NCBI RefSeq assembly: GCF_001423525.1 | Contig: NZ_LMOI01000024.1 | Coordinates: 275,292 to 339,291, forward strand | Direction: 5' to 3' | Source of the DNA: Arthrobacter sp. Leaf137 | GTDB taxonomy: Bacteria; Actinomycetota; Actinomycetes; Actinomycetales; Micrococcaceae | Length of the DNA: 64,000 nucleotides | Shown: piece after piece, positions 26,259 to 35,344 of the stretch | How positions within the stretch are numbered: the first letter of the stretch is position 1 | Layout: the number at the start of each line of letters is the position of its first letter | Made by a program: the position numbers and the translations under genes | Notes under the pieces: model-generated | The model's input: only the letters and a program-made list of their open reading frames with translations | Database searches by the model: none | What the model was told of the DNA's origin: nothing

Positions 26259-26807
26259 ATTAAAAGAGATGCTGGTTCGCCCCTGGCGTTCGACGTCAAG
26301 GACCTCGGGCGCAGCCCGGGAAGCATGCGGACACTGAAGGAACATGTACCCGCACCTGGTGACCTTGGTGTGGCGCTCATTGGCGTTCAGGAAGGCTCGG
26401 ATATCGGGCTGGACCTGAGGCTGGAGGCCGTACACGAAGGAATCCTGGTATCAGGAACCGTCAACGCCGGTGTAACCGGGGAATGCGGCCGATGCCTGGA
26501 TCCCCTTGCGTATGACCTTGAGGTCAATGTGCAAGAACTTTTCTTCTACGAAGGTGTTGAGCTTTCTGACGGAGAAGAAGATGAAGAGCAACGTCGAGTC
26601 GAGCACGATGTAATCGATCTTGAACCGGTGTTGCGGGACGCGGTTGTCACCAACCTGCCGTTCCAGCCGGTGTGCCGGGAAGACTGCCAGGGCCTTTGCT
26701 CCGAATGCGGAGCACGCCTGGAAGACGAGCCGGGGCACCACCACGAGGTCTTGGATCCTCGCTGGGCTGCCCTAGCTGATATGGCTAAGCCTGACCGGCA
26801 AAATTGA
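26259..26807 (+). CDS. yceD: YceD/DUF177 family 23S rRNA accumulation protein, apparent ATT start
   Basis: 182 aa if translation begins at the ATT at 26259. The conserved DUF177 N-terminus (SPLAFDVKDLGRSPGSMR) lies upstream of the first in-frame ATG (26325). Between the preceding in-frame stop (26220-26222) and 26325 there is no ATG, GTG or TTG; the ATT is preceded by CAGGAG with a 5-nt spacer. Cysteines typical of YceD are seen (CGRC near the middle, CREDC and CSEC near the end). In E. coli YceD is needed for 23S rRNA build-up and sits before rpmF, as here; its molecular role is unknown. An out-of-frame ATG at 26240 gives a 7-codon peptide ending at 26263 across the ribosome-binding site. 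Confidence 0.85.
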   Translation: MKRDAGSPLAFDVKDLGRSPGSMRTLKEHVPAPGDLGVALIGVQEGSDIGLDLRLEAVHEGILVSGTVNAGVTGECGRCLDPLAYDLEVNVQELFFYEGVELSDGEEDEEQRRVEHDVIDLEPVLRDAVVTNLPFQPVCREDCQGLCSECGARLEDEPGHHHEVLDPRWAALADMAKPDRQN

Positions 26808-26843
26808 TTTGTACGTGTTTGTCTAGAGAGAAATGAGTTAGCC

Positions 26844-27047
26844 GTGGCTGTTCCCAAGCGGAAAATGTCTCGCTCGAATACCCGCGCCCGCCGCTCGCAG
26901 TGGAAGGCGACCGCCCCCCACCTGGTGAAGACCGTTGAAAACGGCCAGGTCACCTACAGCCTGCCGCACCAGGCTAAGGTCGTTACCGACTCTGCTGGCA
27001 CTGCGCTGTTCCTTGAGTACAAGGGCCGCAAGGTCGCTGACGTCTAA
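26844..27047 (+). CDS. rpmF: 50S ribosomal protein L32 (cysteine-free form)
   Basis: 67-aa ribosomal protein with the invariant start MAVPKRKMSRSNTRARRSQWK. The C-terminal half has no cysteine, so the zinc ribbon of C+ L32 is absent and the protein should be zinc-independent. GTG start at 26844 after AGAGAAATG. It follows yceD by 36 bp and precedes rnc by 20 bp, the usual arrangement. Confidence 0.95.
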   Translation: MAVPKRKMSRSNTRARRSQWKATAPHLVKTVENGQVTYSLPHQAKVVTDSAGTALFLEYKGRKVADV

Positions 27048-27067
27048 TCGGCCGCTCAGGCTGACTG

Positions 27068-27802
27068 ATGTCTTCAACTGAAGAGCTTCTGAAGCGTCTC
27101 GGCGTCACTATTGACGCCGGGACGCTTCGTCTTGCGCTCACACACCGTTCCTACGCCTACGAAAACGGCGGGATCCCCACCAACGAGCGGCTGGAATTCC
27201 TGGGTGATTCAATCCTGGGCTTCTCGGTCACGGATTCCCTGTACAGGGACAATCCGGATCTCCCCGAAGGCGAGCTGGCCAAGCGGCGTTCGGCCGTGGT
27301 CAGCACACGGGCGCTTGCCAACATCGGGCGGAGCCTTGGCATCGGCGAGTTCATCTACCTGGGACAGGGCGAGAAACTCACGGAGGGGAAAAACAAAGCC
27401 TCCATCCTCGCTGACACCATGGAAGCGCTGATCGGTGCCACCTACGTCTCCAACGACATTGAGACCGCGCGCCAGCTGGTCATGCGTTTGATCGGGCCCC
27501 TGCTCAAGGATGCCGCCGTGCTGGGCGCCGGAACTGACTGGAAGACCAGCATCCAGGAACTTGCGGCAAGCCGGCAGCTTGGAACCATCCACTATGCAGT
27601 GGAGGGCGCGGGGCCGGACCACGCACGCACCTTCAGCGCTGTCCTGAATATCGGCGGGAAGCCCTACGGTAAGGGCACCGGCCATTCCAAGAAGGAAGCG
27701 GAGCAGGAAGCTGCGTCGGATGCGTGGCGCGTCCTGTCCGGACCGGGTGCCGCCGACGGCGCCGGCGCCGGCAAGTCCTCCGGTTCCATCGCCGCCAAGT
27801 AG
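27068..27802 (+). CDS. rnc: Ribonuclease III
   Basis: 244-aa double-strand-specific endoribonuclease that processes rRNA and other structured RNAs. The signature ERLEFLGDSILG is at about residues 40-51, the second acidic cluster is ILADTMEALIGA, and the C-terminal dsRNA-binding domain (about 165-235) includes GKPYGKGTGHSKKEAEQEAASDAW. ATG at 27068. mutM follows after 6 bp. Confidence 0.97.
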   Translation: MSSTEELLKRLGVTIDAGTLRLALTHRSYAYENGGIPTNERLEFLGDSILGFSVTDSLYRDNPDLPEGELAKRRSAVVSTRALANIGRSLGIGEFIYLGQGEKLTEGKNKASILADTMEALIGATYVSNDIETARQLVMRLIGPLLKDAAVLGAGTDWKTSIQELAASRQLGTIHYAVEGAGPDHARTFSAVLNIGGKPYGKGTGHSKKEAEQEAASDAWRVLSGPGAADGAGAGKSSGSIAAK

Positions 27803-27808
27803 GCTCCC

Positions 27809-28780
27809 GTGCCTGAACTGCCCGAGGTGGAGGTGGTCCGCCGCGGCCTGGTGCGCTGGGTGCGCGGCAGGACCATTGAGTCCGTCGATGTCCTGGACCC
27901 CCGCTCCATCCGCCGTCACGCCCTGGGCGTGGAGGATTTCATCGGCAACCTGCAGGGTGCCACAGTGTCCGACGTTGTCCGGCGCGGCAAATTCCTCTGG
28001 CTCCCGTTAAGCGATGGCTCGGCACACCAGCGCGCGGCAGGCAACGGACACACCCCACCGCCGGGGGTGGCGCTGATGGCCCACCTTGGCATGAGCGGGC
28101 AGCTGCTCATGCAGGGTGCGGACGTCCCGGACGAAAAGCACCTGAAAGTCCGGCTCCATCTCAGCCCCAGCGGCGGCATGCCTGCTCAGTTGCGGTTCGT
28201 GGACCAGCGCATTTTCGGCGGGCTCTTCGTCACCGCTTTGGTTCCCACCGACGACGGCGGACCCGGCGGCCTCGCGGAGTCGCCCCTTCCGCTGATCGCC
28301 GAAGAAGCCTCCCATATTGCCCGGGATCCACTGGACCCAGCCTTCTCGTTCGACCTTTTCTACCAGCGCCTGCGTGCACGGAAGACCGGGTTGAAGCGGG
28401 CGCTCCTGGACCAGGGGCTGGTTTCGGGCATCGGGAACATCTACGCCGATGAGGCTCTCTGGCGTGCGCGGCTGCACTACGCGCGGCCCACCGACAAGCT
28501 GCGGCGGGCTGACGCCTTCCGTCTCATCGAAAGCGCCCGTGAGGTCATGCTCGATGCCTTGGCCGCCGGCGGAACCAGCTTCGATTCCCTGTACGTGAAC
28601 GTCAACGGCGCCTCCGGATATTTTGACCGGTCCCTTAACGCCTACGGGCGGGAAGGCGAGCCCTGCAAACGATGCGCGGCTGCAGGAATCCACGCCACCA
28701 TCCGGCGTGAACAGTTCATGAACCGGTCCTCCCACACGTGCCCCGTGTGCCAGCCGCGCCCCCGCAACGGACGTTGGTAG
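27809..28780 (+). CDS. mutM: Formamidopyrimidine-DNA glycosylase
   Basis: 323-aa DNA repair enzyme that removes oxidised purines such as 8-oxoguanine and nicks the abasic site. After removal of the initiator residue the catalytic N-terminal proline and the neighbouring glutamate are in PELPEVEVVRRGL. The H2TH region contains LLDQGLVSGIGNIYADEALW, and the C-terminal zinc finger has CKRC and CPVC pairs. A linker insertion (AHQRAAGNGHTPPPG) makes it somewhat longer than E. coli MutM (269 aa). GTG start at 27809, 6 bp after rnc. Confidence 0.96.
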   Translation: MPELPEVEVVRRGLVRWVRGRTIESVDVLDPRSIRRHALGVEDFIGNLQGATVSDVVRRGKFLWLPLSDGSAHQRAAGNGHTPPPGVALMAHLGMSGQLLMQGADVPDEKHLKVRLHLSPSGGMPAQLRFVDQRIFGGLFVTALVPTDDGGPGGLAESPLPLIAEEASHIARDPLDPAFSFDLFYQRLRARKTGLKRALLDQGLVSGIGNIYADEALWRARLHYARPTDKLRRADAFRLIESAREVMLDALAAGGTSFDSLYVNVNGASGYFDRSLNAYGREGEPCKRCAAAGIHATIRREQFMNRSSHTCPVCQPRPRNGRW

Positions 28781-28933
28781 CGCACGCGCATCCAACCCTG
28801 ACAGTTTCGGGCCGGCCCCCGGAGCTCCAGAGGACCCGACTGGCGGCTCCGGATCCGCGACTTTCGGCGGCAACCCGGTAGATTTAGGACCGCCAAGCAG
28901 CCGCCCAGCCCCGCCCAGGAGAACCGAAAAGCC

Positions 28934-31900
28934 TTGCACCTTAAAAGCCTGACCGTCCGGGGGTTCAAGTCCTTTGCCTCCGCCACCACCTTCGACTTCG
29001 AACCGGGAGTCACTGCCGTGGTGGGCCCCAACGGCTCCGGCAAGTCCAATGTGGTGGACGCCCTGGCCTGGGTGATGGGGGAGCAGGGCGCCAAGACACT
29101 GCGCGGCGGCAAAATGGAGGACGTCATCTTCGCCGGCACCTCCGGCCGTCCTCCGCTGGGACGGGCACACGTGTCGCTGACCATCGATAACACTGACGGC
29201 GCGCTGCCCATTGAGTACAGCGAAGTCACCATCTCCCGGACTCTGTTCCGCACGGGAGGCTCGGAGTACGCCATCAACGGTGCCGGCTGCCGCCTCCTCG
29301 ACATCCAGGAACTGCTCTCCGATTCCGGCATGGGCCGGGAAATGCATGTCATCGTGGGCCAGGGCCAGCTGGACCGCGTCCTGCACGCCACCCCGGAGGA
29401 CCGCCGGGGCTTCATCGAAGAAGCTGCCGGCATCCTCAAACACCGCCGGCGCAAGGAACGGACGGTGCGCAAACTCGAGGCGATGCAGGCGAACCTGCAG
29501 CGTCTCACGGACCTGACCGGCGAGATCCGCCGCCAGCTCACGCCGCTGGGCAAGCAAGCCGAGGTGGCACGCCGCGCCCAGCGTGTCCAGTTCGACGTCC
29601 GGGATGCCCGCGCCCGCCTGCTGGCCGATGACCTGGTGCAGCTCCAACAGGTCCTGGAGCAGGACGTCGCCGACGAAGCCGCGCTGAAGGAACGGCGAAC
29701 CATCGTGGGGCAGGAACTGGAGTCCGGGCGCCGGCAACAGGCTGCCCTGGAGCAGCTCGCAGCAGAGGCAACGCCGCGACTCAACGCGGCCCGGGACACG
29801 TGGTACCGGCTGACCGCAGCACGGGAGCGGCTCCGTTCCCTCGGATCGCTGGCCCAGGAACGGAGCCGGGTGCTCGGCTCCGTTGACGACGCACCGTCCG
29901 GGGGCCGGGACCCCGAGCAGCTTGAACGGCAGGCAGCGCGCGTTGGCAGCGAACTCGCCGGACTTGAGCAGTCACTCGCGGCCCGGCGGACGGCCCTGGA
30001 AGCAGCAACAGCGGCCAAGGCGGAAGCGGAGCGTGCGGCGCAGGCCGAAGACCAGCGACTCACCGCTGAACTGCGGGCGGTCGCCGACCGCAGGGAAGGA
30101 CTGGCGCGCCTCGCGGGCCAGGTTGGTGCTGCCCGTTCCCGGGTGGAGTCCGCCCAGGCAGAGCTCGGCAGGCTGCGCGAGTCGCTGTCCGCGGGTGCCG
30201 GGCGGCGTGCCCGGGCACAGGAAGAATTCACCGCCCTGGAAAACCAGGTGGCGGGCGTGGAGGAAGGCGAAGAATCCCTCGACGCAGAATACGAGGCCGC
30301 CAGCGAAACGCTGGATACCGTGCTGCAGGAAATCTCGGACCTCAAATCAGAAGTCAACGAGGGCATCCGCCGGCGCGATGCCCTCGCAGCCCGCCTCGAG
30401 GCCCTGAAGCTCGGCCTGGAGCGGAAGGACGCAGCCAGGCACGTCCTGCAGTCCGGGCTGGGCGGGGTCCAGGGCGCCCTCGCCGGCGAGCTGCGGGTGC
30501 GGGCCGGTTATGAAACCGCCATCGCCGCCGCACTCGGGGAAGCCTCCGAGGCGCTTCTCGTCGAGGACCCGTCCACCGCCGAGTCCGTCTTGCAGATGCT
30601 CAAGGACGACGACGCAGGCCGGGCCTCTCTGCTGCTGGCCCCCGCGGGCGGACGGCACGAAGACCTCCCAGCGGCCCCGGCACTCCCGCCAGGTGCGCTT
30701 TTGGCGGCCGGTCTCGTGGACACCGCCGACGCCTACACCCCGCTGGTGCGGCACCTGCTGTGCCGCACCGCCGTCGTACCCGACATCCGGGCCGCCGCGG
30801 CCCTCGTGGCGGAACAGCCCGGCCTGACAGCCGTTACCCACGCGGGGGACGTGTTCACCGCCGTGTCCGTCACAGGAGGTTCGGCGAAGGCGCCGTCACT
30901 CCTGGAAGTCCAGGCCGCCGTGGACGACGCCGACAGGGAGCTTGGGCAGGTAACCGCGGCCCTGGAGCGCAACAGGTTCGCCCTGGCCGGGGCCGAGGCG
31001 AAGCGCGCCGGAGCGCAGGAAAAGGCGGACGCAGCCCTGGAGAGGTTGCACGAGTCCGATGCGCGGCTGGCAGCAGTAGCTGAGCGGCTGGGACACCTCA
31101 ACTCAGTACTGCGCAGCGCAGTGGGCGAAAGCGACCGGCTCGCGGCCTCGCTGGCCCGTGCCGAGGCCAACGTGGAGTCCGAGGAGCAGGCGCTCGCGGC
31201 CATCACCGCCCGGCTTGCCGCGGCCCAGGAGGTGCCGCTTGAGCAGGAACCATCAACGGCGGAGCGTGATGCCCTCGCGAAGGCTGCCTCGGCCGCCCGT
31301 TCTGCCGAGGTGGAGGCCCGGTTGTCACTGCGGAGCACCGAGGAGCAGGTGGCGGCCACACGCAACCGCGTTGCCTCACTGGAACGTGCTGCCGCCGCTG
31401 AACGGCGTGCCCGCGAGGAGGCAGCCGAAAGGGCACGCCGCCGGCGCATCGAGGCCCGTCGGGCCGCCGCCGTCCGGGCCGCAGTGGACTCGGCACTGGA
31501 CTTCGTGGACGTGTCCGTCGATGTGGCGCGGCACGCGCGTGACGTGGCGGAGGAAGACCGCGAACGCCGGGACCGGGAGCTGCAGGAACTCCGCGCCGCG
31601 AACGAGCTGCTGGCAAAGGAGCTTGCCGAACTTACCGACAACGTCCACCGTGACGAGCTCGCCAGGGCCCAGCAGCGCGCCCGCATCGAAGCACTGGAAA
31701 CGCGGTCTGTCGATGAACTCGGGATCACCCCTGACGCGCTGGTGGCCGAGTTTGGCCCCCACGTTGCAGTTCCGGTTCCCGCGGGGGAGACGGGCGACAA
31801 GTGGGCTGCCCTCCGTGCGCCGGTGGACGAATCCGGTGAAGCCATCGTCGAAGGCGTGCCGTTTGTCAGGGCTGAACAGGAGAAACGCCTCCGGAAGGCC

Positions 31901-32521
31901 GAACGCGACCTGTCCAGCCTGGGCAAGGTCAATCCGCTGGCACTGGAGGAATTCGCGGCGCTGGAGGAGCGCCACCAGTTCCTCAGCACCCAGCTGGAGG
32001 ACCTCAAGGCAAGCCGCAAGGACCTGCTGGACATCATCAAGGAAGTGGATGACAGGGTCCAGCGGGTCTTCACCGAGGCATTCGAGGACACCCAGGCACA
32101 GTTCGTTCGGGTTTTCGACCGGCTTTTCCCCGGCGGCGAGGGCCGGCTGGTCCTGACCGATCCCGCGGACATGCTCACCACCGGAATCGAAGTGGAGGCC
32201 CGTCCTGCGGGCAAGAAGATCAAGAGGCTGTCACTGCTGTCCGGCGGGGAGCGGTCCCTGACGGCGGTGGCCCTCCTCGTGGCCATCTTCAAGGCCCGTC
32301 CCTCCCCGTTCTATGTCATGGACGAGGTGGAGGCGGCCCTTGACGACACCAACCTTGGCCGGCTGATCACCATCTTCGAAGAGCTCCGCGAGTCCAGCCA
32401 GCTCATTGTCATCACCCACCAGAAGCGCACCATGGAAGTGGCGGACGCACTCTACGGAGTCACCATGCGCGGCGACGGCGTCTCCACCGTGATCAGCCAG
32501 CGCCTGGGCAACGACGAATGA
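28934..32521 (+). CDS. smc: Chromosome segregation protein SMC
   Basis: 1195-aa chromosome-condensing ATPase. Walker A GPNGSGKSN is at 31-39; two long coiled-coil arms, rich in A, E, R and L, flank a hinge at about 505-650; the ABC signature LSGGERSLTA is near 1101 and Walker B FYVMDEVEAALDD near 1128. The layout and length match bacterial SMC, which dimerises at the hinge and works with ScpA and ScpB (not in this window). TTG start at 28934 is preceded by AGGAGAACCG. The 153 bp between mutM and smc hold no other gene. Confidence 0.96.
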   Translation: MHLKSLTVRGFKSFASATTFDFEPGVTAVVGPNGSGKSNVVDALAWVMGEQGAKTLRGGKMEDVIFAGTSGRPPLGRAHVSLTIDNTDGALPIEYSEVTISRTLFRTGGSEYAINGAGCRLLDIQELLSDSGMGREMHVIVGQGQLDRVLHATPEDRRGFIEEAAGILKHRRRKERTVRKLEAMQANLQRLTDLTGEIRRQLTPLGKQAEVARRAQRVQFDVRDARARLLADDLVQLQQVLEQDVADEAALKERRTIVGQELESGRRQQAALEQLAAEATPRLNAARDTWYRLTAARERLRSLGSLAQERSRVLGSVDDAPSGGRDPEQLERQAARVGSELAGLEQSLAARRTALEAATAAKAEAERAAQAEDQRLTAELRAVADRREGLARLAGQVGAARSRVESAQAELGRLRESLSAGAGRRARAQEEFTALENQVAGVEEGEESLDAEYEAASETLDTVLQEISDLKSEVNEGIRRRDALAARLEALKLGLERKDAARHVLQSGLGGVQGALAGELRVRAGYETAIAAALGEASEALLVEDPSTAESVLQMLKDDDAGRASLLLAPAGGRHEDLPAAPALPPGALLAAGLVDTADAYTPLVRHLLCRTAVVPDIRAAAALVAEQPGLTAVTHAGDVFTAVSVTGGSAKAPSLLEVQAAVDDADRELGQVTAALERNRFALAGAEAKRAGAQEKADAALERLHESDARLAAVAERLGHLNSVLRSAVGESDRLAASLARAEANVESEEQALAAITARLAAAQEVPLEQEPSTAERDALAKAASAARSAEVEARLSLRSTEEQVAATRNRVASLERAAAAERRAREEAAERARRRRIEARRAAAVRAAVDSALDFVDVSVDVARHARDVAEEDRERRDRELQELRAANELLAKELAELTDNVHRDELARAQQRARIEALETRSVDELGITPDALVAEFGPHVAVPVPAGETGDKWAALRAPVDESGEAIVEGVPFVRAEQEKRLRKAERDLSSLGKVNPLALEEFAALEERHQFLSTQLEDLKASRKDLLDIIKEVDDRVQRVFTEAFEDTQAQFVRVFDRLFPGGEGRLVLTDPADMLTTGIEVEARPAGKKIKRLSLLSGGERSLTAVALLVAIFKARPSPFYVMDEVEAALDDTNLGRLITIFEELRESSQLIVITHQKRTMEVADALYGVTMRGDGVSTVISQRLGNDE

Positions 32522-32633
32522 ACGGTGGTTGGCTGTCCACCGCTGAACAGTCCCGGCAGGCGTTTAAGTAACGGCAGGTCAGCTCCTTGCCGGCGCGGGG
32601 AAAGGGCTCCGGCGGTTGTGAGAAGCTAGGGGA

Positions 32634-33848
32634 GTGAATGACATCCTTCCCATAATCCTGTCCATTCTCGGTGCCCTGGTGGTTGTCGGAGCCCTGATCC
32701 CGGTCCTGGTGAAGACGCGGAAGAACATCAACCGCTACCCGGGAACGCGTGACGCGAACGACCCCGAACTCCGGCCCGGTGGCGGCACCCTCGTGGCCGA
32801 CGACACTGCCACGGCGGAGCGGCCGGCGGAGCGGACAGCACCCGCCGAAGCGGACCTTGACGGCGTTGACACCACGGTCCCCGACGATGCCGCCGGACTG
32901 GAAACCATTCCGGTTGAAACCCCCCTGCCCGTAGCAGGCCGCCTGACCCGGCTGCGCGAACGCCTGGTCCGGTCCAACAGCATCATGGGCAAGGGCCTGC
33001 TGGCGCTGCTTTCCAGCGACAAGATCGACGAAAATGTTTGGGACGAGGTGGAAGAAACCCTCCTCCTGGCGGACCTCGGCACGGAACCGACCATGCAGCT
33101 GGTGGATGCCCTCCGCGAACGCGTCAAGGTGCTCGGCACGCGCAGCCCGGAGCACGTCAAGGCCATGCTCCGCGAGGAACTCATTAAGGTGGTCGACCCC
33201 ACCATGGACCGCACCCTCAATGTCCAGCGCCACGGGGACAAGCCGGCCGTCATGATGGTGGTTGGCGTCAATGGCGTAGGCAAGACCACCACGGTGGGCA
33301 AGCTGGCGCGCATGCTGGTGGCCGAGGACAAGGACGTGATCCTCGGTGCCGCGGACACCTTCCGTGCCGCGGCCGCCGAACAGCTGGCCACGTGGGGACA
33401 GCGGGTGGGCGTTCCCACGGTCAAATCCGACATTGACGGGGCCGACCCCGCCTCGGTGGCCTACGAAGCCGTGAAGGCAGGCATCGACCAGGAGGTCGAT
33501 GTCGTCATGATCGACACCGCCGGCCGGCTGCAGAACAAAGTGGGCCTCATGGACGAACTTGGCAAGGTCAAGCGCGTGGTGGAAAAGCTCGCCGAAGTGG
33601 ACGAGGTCCTGCTGGTCCTGGATGCAACCACCGGCCAGAACGGCCTCAACCAGGCCCGGGTCTTCGCCGAGGTGGTGAACATCACCGGCATCGTCCTGAC
33701 CAAGCTGGACGGCACCGCCAAGGGTGGCATCGTCGTCGCAATCCAGAAGAGCCTCGGCGTCCCGGTCAAGCTGATCGGCCTGGGCGAAGGCGCGGACGAC
33801 CTCGCCCCGTTCGACGCCGAGCAGTTTGTGGACGCGCTGCTGAACTAG
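32634..33848 (+). CDS. ftsY: Signal recognition particle receptor FtsY
   Basis: 404-aa SRP-type GTPase that docks ribosome-SRP complexes at the membrane. A hydrophobic N-terminal segment (ILPIILSILGALVVVGALIPVL) anchors it, followed by an acidic A-rich linker (about 45-110) and the NG domain: GVNGVGKTTTVGKLA near 212, ADTFRAAAAEQL, DTAGRLQNK, TKLDGTAKGG. The N-terminal membrane segment is typical of actinobacterial FtsY and unlike E. coli. GTG start at 32634. The other half of the system, ffh, lies at 38716. Confidence 0.96.
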   Translation: MNDILPIILSILGALVVVGALIPVLVKTRKNINRYPGTRDANDPELRPGGGTLVADDTATAERPAERTAPAEADLDGVDTTVPDDAAGLETIPVETPLPVAGRLTRLRERLVRSNSIMGKGLLALLSSDKIDENVWDEVEETLLLADLGTEPTMQLVDALRERVKVLGTRSPEHVKAMLREELIKVVDPTMDRTLNVQRHGDKPAVMMVVGVNGVGKTTTVGKLARMLVAEDKDVILGAADTFRAAAAEQLATWGQRVGVPTVKSDIDGADPASVAYEAVKAGIDQEVDVVMIDTAGRLQNKVGLMDELGKVKRVVEKLAEVDEVLLVLDATTGQNGLNQARVFAEVVNITGIVLTKLDGTAKGGIVVAIQKSLGVPVKLIGLGEGADDLAPFDAEQFVDALLN

Positions 33849-33851
33849 CCG

Positions 33852-35120
33852 CTAGCCCTTCTTCCGGCCCGCTGCGTCCTGTGACGTGGCGGGCCGAAGT
33901 GTTTCCGGCGTGGCCAGCCACGCAAGGACGGCCAGTAGCAGGACCCCGCCCGTGACACCGAAAGCCCAGCCGAAGCCCAGCCGGTCCGCGAGCACACCGG
34001 CCAGGACGGGGCCGACGATCGCACCGACGTCGGACGTCATCTGGTAGACCGCCAGTACCTTGCCGCCGGACCGGCCGCTGCCGATTATATCTGCGACGGC
34101 GGCCTGCTGGGCAGGACCGAACAGGCCCGAACCGATGCCGGCGAGTGCGGAGGCGGCAAGGAACCATGGCAGGCCCGGGGCGAAACCGATGCCCGCGGTG
34201 GCCAGCCCCGCCACCGCCAGCCCCCACATCATCATGGGCCTGCGTCCCAGCGAATCCGCCAGGCGGCCGGAGAATGACAGCGCCGCTGCATTGCCTGCCG
34301 CGAATACTGCCAGGGCCAGCCCGGCCGCCTCGGGACCGGCGCCGAAGGCCGCCGCAGCAAACAGCGGGACGGTGGCCATCCGGACCCCGAACGTAGCCCA
34401 CCCGTTGGCAAAACTGGATGCCAGTGCGGCCCGGTAAGCCCCGCTCCGCAGGGCCTCGCCGAAGGGCATATCCGGCGCCCGGTTGGCCGCCGGTCCGGAG
34501 CCGCGCCGCTGGTGGCTCAGCTGCGTTTGGACCACCGCTGCCGCGATGACCAAGGCAGCCGCGTACGCAAGGAACGGAACCCGCAGGCCAAACCCCGCAA
34601 GCAGGCCGCCGACGATCGGTCCGCAGACGTTGCCGATCAGGAACGCGGAGGCGTAGGCGCCGGACACCCTGCCCCGGCTCTCCGGCGGCGCCAGCCGGAC
34701 CACGAGGGCCATGGAAGCGACCGTAAACATCACCGAACCTGCACCGCCCAGTCCACGGAACAGCAACAGCTGCCAATAACTCCCGGCAAAGGCGCAGGCC
34801 GCCGTTGAGGCCGCCACGATGAGCAACCCCGACACATAGACCGGCCGTTCCCCGAGTTTGGCGATCAGGGCACCGCCGGCCGGGGCGAAGATGAGCCGCA
34901 TGAACGCGAAGATGGCCACGATCACGGCCGCTTCCGTATTGCCCACACCGAATGTTGTGGCGAATTGCGGCAATACAGGCGCAACAAGCCCGAATCCCAG
35001 CGCGATCAGGAACGCGGCGGCCAGCATCACCTTGATATCGCGGGGAAGCTTGTCCCGGCCGGGCCGCAGGCGGGCCAGGATCCTTGAAGCGGTGCCGCTG
35101 GCGCGGGCTTCTGCCATCAT
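33852..35120 (-). CDS. Major facilitator superfamily transporter
   Basis: 422-aa membrane protein with about 12 predicted helices. The first helix pair is AAAFLIALGFGLVAPVLPQFA; the loop 2-3 MFS motif is seen as GGALIAKLGERPVYVSG, and its second-half counterpart as GRLADSLGRRPMMMWG. The pattern suggests a drug:H+ antiporter-type exporter (DHA1), but the substrate is unknown. It converges with ftsY (3 bp apart) and its ATG at 35120 is divergent from amtB. Confidence 0.85.
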   Translation of the reverse strand: MMAEARASGTASRILARLRPGRDKLPRDIKVMLAAAFLIALGFGLVAPVLPQFATTFGVGNTEAAVIVAIFAFMRLIFAPAGGALIAKLGERPVYVSGLLIVAASTAACAFAGSYWQLLLFRGLGGAGSVMFTVASMALVVRLAPPESRGRVSGAYASAFLIGNVCGPIVGGLLAGFGLRVPFLAYAAALVIAAAVVQTQLSHQRRGSGPAANRAPDMPFGEALRSGAYRAALASSFANGWATFGVRMATVPLFAAAAFGAGPEAAGLALAVFAAGNAAALSFSGRLADSLGRRPMMMWGLAVAGLATAGIGFAPGLPWFLAASALAGIGSGLFGPAQQAAVADIIGSGRSGGKVLAVYQMTSDVGAIVGPVLAGVLADRLGFGWAFGVTGGVLLLAVLAWLATPETLRPATSQDAAGRKKG

Positions 35121-35169
35121 GATGCACGGTTCCTTGCAGGGTGGGGCGCCGGCTGCCGGCGGGAGTGGT

Positions 35170-35282
35170 GAAACACAACCGTAACAAGGCGGATATGCAC
35201 CATTTACTTCCTAGAGGTTGTTGTAACAGTCCGGCAATCTAAATCCTCTGCGGGCGAAACACGCCGCCGACACACTCGTTAC
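35170..35282 (+). promoter_or_regulatory. Possible GlnR-type sites before amtB
   Basis: The 224-bp gap before amtB contains GAAAC at 35170-35174 and GTAAC at 35181-35185 (11-bp phase), then GTAAC at 35223-35227 and GAAAC at 35256-35260 (33-bp phase), and GTTAC at 35278-35282. The 11-bp phasing and half-sites resemble the actinobacterial GlnR box (GTnAC-n6-GAAAC repeats), but the intervening half-sites match poorly, so this is tentative. No other gene is seen in the gap. Confidence 0.3.
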
Positions 35283-35344
35283 AGGACGCAAAGGGCGTTG
35301 GCAGGCGGAGGACTCCGCAAGATTCGGAAGAGAGGACGTGCACC

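Noticed and set aside
26325..26807. yceD starting at the first ATG
   Set aside because: This would delete the conserved DUF177 N-terminal segment encoded just upstream in the same frame.
28007..29737. 576-codon minus-strand frame across mutM and smc
   Set aside because: Shadow frame covering two well-supported plus-strand genes; no recognisable domain.
30733..32292. 519-codon Ser/Arg-rich frame antisense to smc
   Set aside because: Composition is an artefact of the coiled-coil codons of smc read backwards.
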